From Atherinomorus stipes (lineage: Eukaryota; Chordata; Actinopteri; Atheriniformes; Atherinidae): DNA of 64,000 nucleotides. This document shows positions 12,390 through 24,789 of the stretch, piece by piece; the first letter of the stretch is position 1, and each line of letters opens with the position of its first letter. The stretch lies in assembly GCA_023101725.1 (NCBI GenBank), contig JALJCO010008621.1:434001-498000 (forward strand), read 5' to 3'. A program made the translations under genes and the position numbers. Below the pieces are notes generated by a model, which ran no database searches, was not told the DNA's origin, and saw only the letters and a program-made list of their open reading frames with translations.

Positions 12390-14520
12390 CCTAACCATCT
12401 ACATAAATGTCCTCCTAAACAACTTATTTCTAACACTTTACTGTGTCCATGGACGTGTGTGGGAGAAAAGCAAAAAGGCTGAGGGAAACTTTGTAAAGTA
12501 CTGGTGTCAGACATCTTGAAAATAATGTGCTTATTGCCATCCACTACCAAAACTGGCTCTAAAAAACTTTCTTTTCTTTTTTTTTGTCCTAGTTAAGAGT
12601 AGCAAGCTGTGGGCATGATCCCATTGGAAATGTTTGGAATATGTGGAAACATCACCTGTAAAACAATGGGAGCTTTATCCCAGTAGAGAGCTGTGGAGGA
12701 AAACCAAGTATCAGAATATTATCGTCTATACAGTTTATCACTGTAGCTGTTATGTCAAAACTCCACATAGATAAAAAAAAAAAAAAACTGACACCTTTTT
12801 CAGATAAAAACTATTAGTATTTGATTCAAAGTGAAATGGAAAACTGTCTCTTTTCTTTTTAAACATGGATATTGTGTCCAGCAGGTTAAAGAACAGAGAC
12901 CATTCAGCTGGTTACTGCAGCTCAGAGTTACAAACCTAGCTTTACTTCTGATGTGGGGAGAGAAAGGATAGAACATGAGTGAAAGCACCTTTACTGCTAA
13001 ACTATTGCTGAATGTCATAGAGCAGCAAATGCTGCCATGTCCATTTCACAGCTTTGCTTAGCTCAAAAAGTCAATGCCAACCAGATGCTGTACAGCATGG
13101 CTACATAATTAAAGTGAAAAGTAAATTAGTCTGGATGTTAAATTGGCACCTGCAGTCAGACCTGTTACCTACTGGCTCATTATAAAATAAGTAATATATA
13201 AAAAAGAGGCGCATAACTCTTTATAAGCTGAAATCTTATTTCCAACAAGAAACATTTCACTTTTGAACCTTTTAGCATTATATTCTGTCTTTATTTACAT
13301 TTCACACAGTGTCCCAACCTTGTTAAACACAGTGTTGTAATAAGCATCATCATTCAGCGAGAAATCAATATTCCTGAACCATTGGCAGAGGTGCATTCCC
13401 ACTTTGACTGTAAAATACCGAAAGATGCCAAATCAGGGAATTCTATAACAATCTCTTACTTTTTCCACTAAGTTACATTATCGGGTCTCCGTACCTAAAT
13501 AAATAATCCTTTAATTAAGGTAAAAATGACAGTCCTGTCCTCTATGTAACCTGCTCAGAAAAAGCATTTCTCCAACATGTGCACCCAGCATCCTCCCATT
13601 CAGCACAGCCAGATGCTTCCAGCTTCAGACAAACAGCTGTAGCTCAAGGCCACTTCCTCCCTTGGACAGACAGAAGCATGCAAACAGTTCCAGTCTGTGT
13701 CCTCATACTGCATATCTGTTGTAACTGACAAACAGCAGAAACACATACTTATCTGTCATCTTTTAATGTTGACTTCTGAGAGGTATAAAAATACTCCTCT
13801 GTGTCTGTTCCTCCTTTAAAAACAGTTATCTGAAGACATTTTGAGTAGAATGGGATATTTGTAGTGACAGTTAACTGATAAAACACACTCATCTACCAAA
13901 TATATCTTCTTGCTAAATCTCTACATTGAGAACAGAAATAAGCATAAAAGACTGCAATACTGTTTTCCTTCTGGGAGCAAAATGATGCTTTCTGAGTCAG
14001 TTTTAGGTCCGGTTTACAATGACAACATGAAATAAGATGGAAAGGGAGTTAAATAAGTAATATGTTCTGAGTACAAACACACTAGCAGCTCAAAGATGTC
14101 GCTTGCATCCTTTTCTTCTTTTAGCAAAGAGTCTAAATTTACTCTAGTAAAACAGCTTCAAAGCATCAGCTGGAGAAATAGCGAGTGATTTTTATGTACA
14201 GGCACATGTCAGGTTGATTTGCATGTAAAAGCAGGTTAGTGAAGAAAACTATCGCTTTAAAGGAGGGTTCATATGATGAGTTTAGCTTCAGTTTATTACC
14301 AAAATGTAAGGCTGGACAACAGGACTGCAGAGACTCTGTGCAAACAGAGACACTGTAGCTTTGGGCAAAAATGATTACTTCATAAATAAATGAGTCAGCT
14401 GCTGATTAAATCCATAAGTTATCTTATAACTATAAATTAAAAATTTTATATAGGTCCTTTAGTCTAATAGGTTTTATGACTGTATCAAATGGTACACATA
14501 AGATATGACAAGTACCCTCT
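12390..14520. other. Intronic DNA, nothing recognised
   Basis: Only short frames without domains; a poly-A run at 12,774-12,787. No inverted-repeat element was found by eye. Confidence 0.5.
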
Positions 14521-14521
14521 A

Positions 14522-14815
14522 AAGCGGTGGTTCCCAACATATTTGCCTCGAGGAGGACCCCCTTCATGCAACAACCAAAAAGCCGTGGACCCCACTGCCA
14601 CAAACTCGGCTATGTTCTCAATAGCTAGCTTCCTGTCACATTCTGACTCTTTTTTTTGTCCTTTGATTAAAAAAAAATCTTTATTTTTGACTAAGGATAT
14701 ACTGTATGCTTTAAATATTGTTGTGTGGCAGTGGGCTTCATTGCAACCACTGCTGTTAAAAAAAGGGCTAGTTACCCCAGTCAAGACCGTTATCCTATGG
14801 ATATCATGCAGATGA
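14522..14815 (+). mobile_element. Fragment of a hAT-like repeat
   Basis: GCGGTGGTTCCCAAC followed by a CTCGAGGAGGACCCCC region matches the start of a widespread vertebrate DNA-transposon repeat (TGGTTCCCAACCTTTTTGGC-type ends). No matching right end is visible. The right limit is a guess. Confidence 0.4.
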
Positions 14816-17094
14816 GTTCAAGCTGTACACACAGCTGTTTATATATGCAGTATCATCACACAACTTGAAGCTGGAAAGCAAGTGGACTTTAACGCTTTGA
14901 TGTTATTCTTTTATTCATTAAAGCTGCACCAGTTGTTAAAAATAGCAACCAGGTGTATTTCTTTCCTTAAGACTTGTGTGTTTTGATTTCTTCAACTCAA
15001 AACTACATGGCTATAAACACACTCACTGCACAAATGATCCCCCCCCTCACACACTGTGGCTAATTCAGCCCACCACATCCGAAACCACCCTCACATAGTG
15101 ATGAGAATGTCAGGTAGAGGAAGACAGTTTCTCCAAAGCTGCTTTGATTTAGATAAGGAATCCTTTCAACTGACATGAGTAGCTGATATATGACAGGGAA
15201 TGGGGGAGATAATGTGGTCACTGGGGGAAAAACCCAAATACACAATTAGATAGAGCTCATAAGAGGGTCTTGACCCTTCTTTTCCACCTGTTTAAAGTTG
15301 TCAATCTCCTGGTGGGATTTCAGTATTTCACCTGTTTGAGGGTAAACAGGGAGCGAGATCATGGGAAACCTATGCTGGATCCTCTAAACCTCAAACATCA
15401 AAGATAGCTCTGTTTACTGACTCTAGCCTCCCGTCAATGGTTGAGTTTGTGTGTAACGTGGAGAGAAGAATGCTTCTGGATACTGCACCTGCACCATCCT
15501 GTGAAAGTTTCAAATATTGATCAGAAGTTTTGCAACTTCAGTCTTATTCAGAACAGAAATAGAATTAATTTGACAGCCAACTCATATAATAAATAAACCT
15601 ACACTTTTCAACCAGCACTGCCATGAATATAAACAGCGTAGGAAGGTCTTCTCAAGGAACTAAAATATCATTTCAGCCATGGGTTTTTTCATTTCCACTC
15701 TTGACTAAATTACAGGGTAGATTATGCAAAATAAGTCTGGAAAAAAGTGTCATAGCATCCCAACAATCCTCACCAGAGAGCTGAAGCTGCTGCACTGGTC
15801 AAGAAGCAGCCTGGATAACAGTCGAACCAAGAAACGGACTTTAGTTGTGTTAATAAAAATATATTACAGAGACTTTTCTACAGACTGGCTGTGTTAAATT
15901 TTGTACCTTAGAACAGAACATGAGACACTAATGAATTCTGATTAATTTTCACATCACAGCACCCCCTAACAAAGGTTTATTTAGCATCCATCTTGCATCC
16001 TGTCTCCTCTCTGAGCTCGCCCTAACCAGTAAAAGTCAGTCCAACAATGTTCACTCTTGTTTTATCTTTTGGTGACTCTTTCATTTCATCACTTCCTTTT
16101 GCGTTTCTGTATCAAATCAGCCAATCTGCATGTTCAAAGTGTGGTTTCTCAGCCCTGTGAGGCTGCAGAGCAACAACAACTCCAGGAATGCACATAAATG
16201 CCAGTGTGCCGTCAAAAAAGAGAGAAAAGCAGAGTTTTAATATCAGAAAGTTATGTAGTGTTGCTTTTTGATCTTACTGATTAGATTAACTCTGAAACAT
16301 GCTCGATCACTGCTGCTCAGTGTGATTGCGTCTTCCCAGATGACTGATGAAAGCATGAACTGTCTGAATTTAAATGTTTATTTCAAAATTAGTAACAGCA
16401 CTTTATGTGTGATAACTGCAGATTTTACAACCTATACAGACATAAAACCTATGATGATTAAGGCAGAATTTAAAAAAGAAAAGAAATGTTGAGAATACCC
16501 AACTATGATTAGTACTAGCCCCACCCCTTAAAGTCCAGAAACATCAAAGAAGTGCTACCCCCCTACCAGCCATTTCTGTGGATGAAGTGCTACTCCAGAA
16601 CTGTAACTTCTTATTCACGCTCTGGAAATGAAGGATGCTGAGAAAACGACCCCCCCAAAGTCCCTACAGCTCCTAAAGAGAGATGGTTCGAGAGATCAAA
16701 CGGCCACAATGAAAAAAGAAATCAAATATTCAAAAGAATTGGGTTAATAATTTATCAATATTTGCAAATTTCTTCTAAGTTTGCATGACAAATTGTTAGA
16801 TGAATCTCATATCCACAATTTAGAAAATATTTCTGTAAAAGAAAGACTTAAGAGCTTATTTATTACAATTGTTTTATAATTTACAGAACAAATTATAATT
16901 TAAAGGTAGAGTCCGAAGTCCCCCCACCATTTCTGTTTGCAAACAACAGTATTCAAACTGAGCGCCCCTCCCTCTCAGGCTAATGGCCACCTCGTTCTTC
17001 AGCCTACTGAGCTTCAAGCCTCTCCTTCAGCGCTCAGAAACGTGTAAAAGCCAAACTAATATTAACCCTGGTTTTCCAACATGCACTATCTAAT

Positions 17095-18467
17095 GGGCCT
17101 TTTCCATTGCAGCTGCACAGGGCATGGTACAGCACAGTACAGCACTACACGCTAAAGATGACCAAGACGGTTTTTGTTTCCACACAGGAGAAGTAGTAGT
17201 GTACTACCTTGAAGTTGGCGTGGTCGAGACTGCCGTGACGTCACTCCCACACCACGCGGTGGTCAGTAAAGCAAAAACAACAATGAAGGCATTGGATGAT
17301 ATTAAAGTGTTACTGCTGTTTTCTCGGGAGGCAATCGCCATTCCGACATTCCTCCACTCCGACATGGGTCCTCAATTGTCGAAATGACAGCACTTAAATT
17401 TTTGCTAACCTTCTCATCATTCCAACATTTTTTTCATTCTATGGTCGGAATGACGGTATTTGAAAAAAAAAAAAAAACAAACATCCCACCATTCCGACAG
17501 TTTCTTCAAAGCCCTCTCATTCAGATTTTGACGTGCTTTTACAGCAGATGGACTCCACAACCTTGCAAACAAACTTAATAATCTGTTATCAAAATCCCCT
17601 GAAATGGGAAATATAATATGCCTCCACATATTAATGTAACTCCGACTGGTCTGAAACATGTTAGATTCACGTCTGAATCTCAGGGATCTCTGACTGTAAG
17701 CAGAAGTGCAGCCCAGTCACCTGTCACCGCAGCCAGCTCGAGCGGAGTCTCCACAGAGCCGCGCGTCTTCATGCCTCCTGGCATCATATGCAACATCAAT
17801 AACTGCACTTACAGATATCAATGATGGCGCTGCAGGTGACACTTGAAGTAACTGACTAATTCCAGTGAAAAACATGTGAATGATGTCCAGTCTCCTTCAT
17901 GTTGTACAGCAGGGGAAAGTGTGTATTCTTCTAGCCGCAACATCCAGATAAACACTGAGCTCCAGAACTGTTCAAAAAAAAATCTGATTTTTTTTTTTTT
18001 GGGGGGGGGGGGGTATGTGTGCTGTTTTAGATAAACTTGGGGGACTGTTGATGTAATGTGTTGTTTTTATTATGTGAAGCACTTTGTAAAGCTGCTATGC
18101 ATGAAAAGTGCTAAATACATAAATAAAATTTGATTTGATTTGATTGGAGGGTTTGGAGTGAAAACTGTTTCATTACTTGGCATTTTACCAAATTGTGTTG
18201 TGGCAGCAAATATTTATTCATATGCAGATGCAAAATACCTAATCAGGGTCTCTACCGTTTGCAGCTCAGCACCGGACAGCGCAGAGTCAGTGTCTCTTAT
18301 TAACACACGTTTCCTTACATGTAAAGCCATGGCGGGATGTCGGAATGCTCTGAAATGCGTGCGGAAAATCGTAACGGCTCGTTACGGGTTTTCCCAGAGG
18401 AAACACACAAAAAAAAGCATGCTATGCCGTGTAGAAGGATTACGAAAATGGGCAGTGGAAAAGGCCC
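17095..18467. mobile_element. TIR element inserted in MITE copy A, 1.37 kb
   Basis: The left end GGGCCTTTTCCATTGC and the right end GCAGTGGAAAAGGCCC are inverted repeats with one mismatch. Comparison with the uninterrupted MITE at 43 kb fixes the insertion point. No transposase frame and no clear target duplication were seen. A LINE-like 3' tail sits inside (18,014-18,145). Confidence 0.72.
18014..18145 (+). mobile_element. LINE-type 3' tail
   Basis: GCACTTTGTAAAG, then AAAAGTGCTAAATACATAAA, then TTTGATTTGATTTGATT repeats: the typical 3' end of fish L2/CR1-like LINEs, here without any coding part. It is preceded by T-runs and a 13-base G-run (18,001-18,013). Confidence 0.55.
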
Positions 18468-18799
18468 ATACAGCTCTTTCCGTTTTTCTTTCTTTTCTTT
18501 TTTTTTCCTTCCAGAGTTCGAGTGACTGGCATCTGCTCCAATCACAAACTTATTCCCACACAGCGTCATGTCCTTAGTTCTGTCATTGGCTGGCGATATA
18601 AGCAGAAATCTCCATCCAGAAACGTCCTGACCAGACCATTACAAAGCAAAAGAGCGAATTACAGCCAGGGGGAGAGGGAGTTGCATTCAAACTCACCACT
18701 GCACGTGAGTAAAGACCCAAAGGCGCGGTTTGAGACGGATTTCACTTGCACAAGTCTAACGTTTATTTTCAGGGGGGAACTTCAGACTCTTCCTTTAAA

Positions 18800-21360
18800 A
18801 AAACATGATCAGTACTTGAATCCTAACTTGAATAAATTATTATTGTCTTCCTACAAAACTGTAGGTTTATCATGATTTTTTACAAAACAAATATCTGGAC
18901 TTTATGTACTGGAGCAGATATGACTTAAAACGTTCCTTTGATGAATACTTACTGCAAAAAACGAGATGTAATACAAAGAAATTGTGTCTACTCGACTGTC
19001 CTCCTCACTTTCAGCCTTCTCCTCATCATCCATTTGTCCTCATTCTGTTGTTTCAATAAAGCAAGCAGTGGTATGGAAATGTGGACATTAAGGGCTTTAA
19101 CAATCTGAGTAAATTATCCTCTGACAGCACTGTAGCACCAGCCCTGGAACTCATTAAATATTAACAAGCCATGTCTTTCTAAACAGAAAGCCTTCACGAC
19201 CTTGTATTACTTTTAACAGCAGCGGTGCAGCAGTTTAAAAACAATGTTAAAGCTAAATTAAAGTAGCTTTTTCTACCACTTACCACGTACCACTGTATCA
19301 TAGAATAACATGTCAGTGTTATACACAGAGTAAGAATCATGCGCTCAGATTAAAACAGCGGTGTGAACATTAGTGTCAGGATATCAGATGATGGCTGCGT
19401 AAAGCGTTTTACACACTGGTAAAACCCTGCAGGGTCGGGTCAGCCTCTCAAGAGCTTATGAGCAACCTAGATCTCCAGACTAGGAGGAGAGGAGGGGTAG
19501 AGATGAGAAATCCTCTAAGGATCACTCTGCTTACCTCTCCTTTCAGATAGAAAAAAAACACGCACACATCAACGCAAATGTAGTTTAAATAAGGCTAAAT
19601 GTGTAGCAAGACCGTAAAACAACAAATAAGCTCAGAAAAATCCCTCAGAGAAATAATTTCAACTCTTACATCACTGCAGCATGTGAGGTTGCTGACAGAG
19701 GTTTCTTTTTTCTCTTTTCTTTATTTTCCTTTTGGCTAAATTAAAATGTTTCACTCACTATGCAATTTGCATCTTAAAGAAGGTGCAAATCAGATCCCTA
19801 AAAGCCACAACAAAACAAAAAAAGCAGTCTAAAGTTAGAACTGTGCTTCATGTGTTAAAGGTCTGTAATAGTCCATAATGCCTTCCAGATGTGTGACTCT
19901 GGGGTAAAGCTTGAATGTCAATTCATACCCACAACATGAAATTTTCTTGCAGCAAGCATGCACGTGTTTGATTAACACTGCAGAGAAGCAAATAGCAAAC
20001 TCTTAAACTCCACACTGAGATATTTTCTCCCTCATCACCTGTCTTAATGCAGAAATTCAGTAGCACCAAAAATATTCAGCTTGAGTTGTTATGATGGACT
20101 GTCAAACAGAAAATTTTTCATAACAGTTAAATTAAATCCAAATTAGTTCTACTTTACTGCTGTTGATCTTTAAATGACGATATTGACTATACAGCTACAT
20201 TTAGATAAGTCCATCTGACCCTGCTCATGAGTTTCAAACCACATCAAACCACTGCTAATCGCACCTGCAAGTGCAAAATAAGAAGAGCTTAAGTGTCATG
20301 CAAGACTCATAGCACTATTTTTGTCAATGACTCCAACATTTAGTTTGTAAATCACAGAAATCAGATGGGCTTGCATGTAACCAGCTCAAACTGATCAAGC
20401 AGAGGCTGTTTACATAGCTTCTAAACTTGCAGTAACCAAGGTTCCCAAATTTCGCCCAGTCATCCCATCCATCCCCACCGTACCCGAGCCCTCAGCTAAC
20501 TGACCGATATTTGACAGGAAAATAGTTGTATCTAATAATCTTGAAGCTTAAAAGGATATTTCTTTAACATCAAAAAAGCACTTTCAATATTTTATTAGTC
20601 TTTTGTCATTTCAAAATAAGAGTCTGTGGGTACAATCCATTTCTCCCATCTAAGACCAGTAACATGCTGCTAGTTTGTTGTTTTCCCTGAGCCTAAAGGT
20701 AACCCCCAGACTGTTAGGATGTGTGAAATATCAAAGATGAAAAAAAAAAAAAACTTCAGAAAGCCATATTTTACTGGAATATCTGCATCAACCTGATGTG
20801 ATTTACTCTCTTTCATAATCTGAAGCATTCCCTTTAAAGCTGAATTCATGATTGAAACATACTCACAAGAAATAACTGATCTAAAATAAAATCCTGACAC
20901 TTCCTTAAACACAGCTGAGCTATTCAAAATCATAGTGTGCCTGTGTTTTCTGTGGTATAACAGCTGTAAACTGAGCCGATTAAGTATTGCATCATCTCTA
21001 TCCAGTTTCTAGACAAACACAAACTCTGAACTCCTGGTTAATATTAACTTATATACACCCATTTGTCAAGTTCAGCTCTTCTCAGTTTCTAGAAGAGGCG
21101 TCACAACATACCAATACTGAAGAAAACCCTGATGTGGGAAAAAAAATTACAATATCATCTAGATAAAATTACTATGTAAATGTTATCATCTGTCACTTCC
21201 TGGGTGACACTCCAACATACTTAGATTTGTCCACCAATCAGCTATGAGCCAGTATGCATGGCTACTGCAAAGTAAATTTATGTCAGAAGTAATAACAGAT
21301 GACAGACATTTGGCTTGCATCTTAATAAAATGAACTCACACTTGCTTGTTCAAATTTCCA
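18800..21360. other. Intronic DNA, nothing recognised
   Basis: AT-rich, with no coding frame over 90 codons and no repeat ends that pair by eye. Confidence 0.5.
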
Positions 21361-21885
21361 CCAGTAAGTCGGTGAGGTTTGCCAAGGTTGCCCTTTGTCA
21401 CTGATTCTGTTCATAACTTTTAGAGACAGAATTTCGGGCCACAACTGAGGGGGTCCGGTTTGGTGGCCTCAGGATTGGGTCTCTGCATTTGGCAGATGAT
21501 GTGGTTCTGTTGGCTTCATCAGGGCATGACCTCCAGCTCTCACAAGAGCAATTTGCTTCTAAGTGTGGAGCGGTGTGAAGCAGTTGGGATGAAAATCAGC
21601 ACTTTCAAATCGGAGACCATGGTCTTCAGCTGGAAAAAGGTGAAGTGACCTCTTCAGGTTGCCCCAAGTGGAGGAGTTCAAGTATCTCGGGATCTTGTTT
21701 ACGACTCACGAGTGAGGGAAGGATGTAGCAGGAGATTGACAGGCAGATTGGTGTGATGTCAGCAGTGATGCAGACACTGCAGACACTCTGCCCTCACCTA
21801 AGGTCATGAACTGTGGGTAGTGACTGAAAGAACATGACTGTGAATAAAAGCAGCCAAAATGAGTTTGCAGGGCTCTCCTTTACAG
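21361..21885 (+). mobile_element. Non-LTR retrotransposon (LINE) reverse-transcriptase remnant
   Basis: One frame reads VRFGGLRIGSLHLADDVVLL, the reverse-transcriptase active-site block (LADD in place of the usual FADD or YADD; codons near 21,489-21,500). Other frames continue with VGMKISTFKSETMVFSWKK and, after a deletion, GHELWVVTERT. Stops and frameshifts break it. The family was not assigned. Confidence 0.8.
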
Positions 21886-24184
21886 TGCGTTCTGACCAAC
21901 TGCAATTTCAGCGTCAAAAACGCAACTTCATGATGCTCGACTTTGTGCAGAACCACACATCTGTTTCTAAATGTACATTCTACGTACATACTACAAATAG
22001 AACCTACTAGAAACATTGGTCCTTAGAACAATATGCTCTCCAGTGTCTAGTGAATAGCACCCAGTTATTGTTATGGATAATTACGTTCTTAAGGTGGCCT
22101 TGTTCTTGAAAGAAAATCACGTGAATATGTGTTGTTTACACTAACACCAGAATTGGTTGGTGCTGTCATGGTGCACATTGTTAAGACTGTGATTTTTCCA
22201 GCTTATATTGAAGTAGATGCTCACAAATTATCTATTTTGGAGGAGGCTATTTTTTCGAGATGGATCAGCTGGAGCACCAACCACCTGATAATGACACCAC
22301 CTAAATGGAACACACCATCTGTCATGGATCAAACCAGTATGCGAGTTGTGACTATAGTGAAAGCGCATGTGGCTGGGACGACAGTGTTGCTGTCAGATCC
22401 ACAGACCCAAGAATACATTCTCTAGGTCTATGGTCAGGTCTGTCCCTCAGGAAAATAATGTCATGCCCAATTGAAAAGGTACCTATGTTTTGTTACCAAA
22501 TTTTCACTAGTAGCACGTTACGCTTGAGTTTTTACTGCAAAAAGTAGTTGTGTTACCATTACACGTTACTTTATAACATGTTACACACAACTAAGTACTT
22601 TGTATAATCATTTTAATGATTATACATTATACATGATTATACACTTTAATAATGACAATCACTGCACCAAAGTGGAGTAATTATTTTTTGCATGTACAGT
22701 TCAATTTAATGTCCACTGACATTTTTTTTTTTCAAAAAAAGATGCGAAGAATCAGGAGGAACATGCCCAATTTCATACAAGTACATATTTTTCCTTGCAT
22801 ACTTAGATTTTGTGACTATGCACCCTTTCATAATGAAAGCTATGCAGTCTTTTATACAAGAGGCCCAACGAATGGAATTTAATTGCAGGAGTTGCTGGAG
22901 TGGAAGATGAGTAAGAAGTGGCAACCAAAGAAGTAGTTCATGTAATTTTGCCCAACTTGATAATTAGATATCCATTGTCTAGAAATTATAATGAGGCAGA
23001 CAGACATTGTGCTCCATTTCTGGAAGGCTCTCAGATTTTTATTCTGCTGGGCAGAGGACAGAACAAAACTCCTTATACTATCATATCATTTAAAATCAGC
23101 AACTATGTCATCTAAGAACAAAAAAAATAAATAAATAAAAGTAATGGAACAGACCACTTCTTACTACTTTATGATACCTCACCCTGACAGCATAAGAATA
23201 TAAAAAACTACTGCTATATGGCCTTAAAAATGGAAGCATTAAATGCATCTGCCTGCTGATGCATCACATCTACAGACCTAATGTTCATTGGACCCTGCGG
23301 GCAGCAGCCCATTTTAACTGCATTGTTACAAAACCTGAGTCAATGCCTATGAATTGTACAGCCATTCGTTCAAGCTTAAATTTCAAAAGCAGAACAAGTT
23401 TAAAGTTCTCTTGCTGCTTTGCTGCAATTATGAGCAATTTAAGGAAACAATTCCAATGGAATTACAGTAAAATGTAAATAAAAAGTATATGCTCAGCAAG
23501 AGGAAGCAGTTATCTTCTGAAGACAAAGAGCCTTACAATGTCAAACACCTGTTTGAAGTGTGAACATCTAAAAAGATAGGCACACCAAGAAAAAAAATTA
23601 TAATACACCTCACGGCTGTCTCACACAAGGAACTCTTAAAGGGATAGTGTCTGGACACAACTATCAGAGATTTACTGATATGCATTTGATTGCATTTAAT
23701 TAAAACAACTGACATAGTTTGCATAGATGTGAAAATGTGAGGCCTCACAAGCTCACAGAGAACACTGGTGTCTGCAAAGCCCTCCATCACCTGTGTGTGT
23801 GCAAGTCCTCTTATTTCTGAGCTAAAGACAATTTCAATCTCACTACTCTGCTCAACTTTCATATAAATCCATCTTTTTGTTTAATGTGTTACGAAAAAAA
23901 AAACATGTCTAACATATCAAACTGAGTCTAACTCAAGTTCATAAAATTTGAGTGTAAATGTCAGAAATCTGAAGTTAACTAATGTGAAGCCGTTAACCCA
24001 CAATAATAAAGAGGCTATAGCATTCCTAAAATTGACAAATGATAAAAAAAACATGACTGTCATCCTTCTTTTCTACCTCATGAGGTTCTTTGGGATCAGA
24101 CTGAGCTCTATTCTATTCCAGTAGTCTAAAGAATCCCCAACTCCAGACTTCTTGGGCTGTTCCCCTGCAGGCTTAAGATCAGGG

Positions 24185-24355
24185 TTGCCCAAGTCCGGTC
24201 CTCGCGAGCTACTATTCTGCCATATTTAGAACATACACTCCCAAACACACCTGAACCAAATGGCTAATTTCCTCATGCAGATGTCATTCACCTCTACAGA
24301 GGCCTGGTAAGGAGCCATTCATTTCATTCAGGGGTGCTGGAGAAGGGATGCAACC
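24185..24355 (+). repeat. Common fish interspersed repeat
   Basis: CAGGGTTGCCCAAGTCCGG then GTCCTCGCGAGC, AACACACCTGAACCAAATGG and GCAGATGTCATTCACCTC match a very common teleost repeat (often starting CAGGGTTGGGCAAC). Its right side abuts the truncated MITE that follows. Confidence 0.5.
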
Positions 24356-24371
24356 AAAATGTGCAAGATAG

Positions 24372-24782
24372 GAGAAAGAAAACTTCTGCAGCAACACTGA
24401 GGGAGGCAACCACAACCTTATTACCTGTAACTTTATTTATTTTCTTGTTGCTGTCTTGTCTGATAAACATAGTTCACTTTCTGAAATGTCCATGATGCTA
24501 ACAGATAGCCTTTACAAAGTCCGACCACTAGGGCAGCTTGACCTACTTTCTCTAAATAAGGTTATAGCCAAATAAGATGTAGCCAATCAGAATGAAGTCA
24601 ACTTGGTCTCCAGGTAAAGCTGCATATCATTATCACACCCAACCATTTTACTAAGGAGGGAGGTTGAGCATGCCAAAACAATTCCCCGAGAGTAAAAATT
24701 GACATTTTTTTTCTTTGGAGGATGAACATATGCAGCAATATCAGCGACATGAAATCGTTTACACTGCTCTGTCATCACTCCT
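24372..24782. mobile_element. Truncated, inverted copy of the 11.6-kb MITE family
   Basis: Read in reverse complement it begins TTAA plus AGGAGTGATGACAGAG and continues through the segment around GCCTCCCTCAGTGTTGCTGC, matching 11,619-12,010. Homology stops near 24,372, where another repeat takes over. Confidence 0.7.
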
Positions 24783-24789
24783 TTAAACA

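Larger units (their letters stand above)
16904..18794. mobile_element. TTAA-flanked MITE (copy A) split by another transposon
   Basis: Same family as 43,237-43,778. The left part (16,904-17,094) and right part (18,468-18,794) align with the intact copy. TTAA lies at 16,900-16,903 and 18,795-18,798. The interruption at 17,095-18,467 is absent from the intact copy, so it is a later insertion. Confidence 0.78.

Noticed and set aside
18140..18577. 145-codon frame on the plus strand
   Set aside because: It crosses the boundary between two transposons (17,095-18,467 and the MITE arm), so it is not a gene.
22505..22600. Repeated GTTAC-type motifs near CACGTTACGC and CACGTTACTTT
   Set aside because: They recall the ends of a fish hAT repeat, but no paired end or duplication could be shown.
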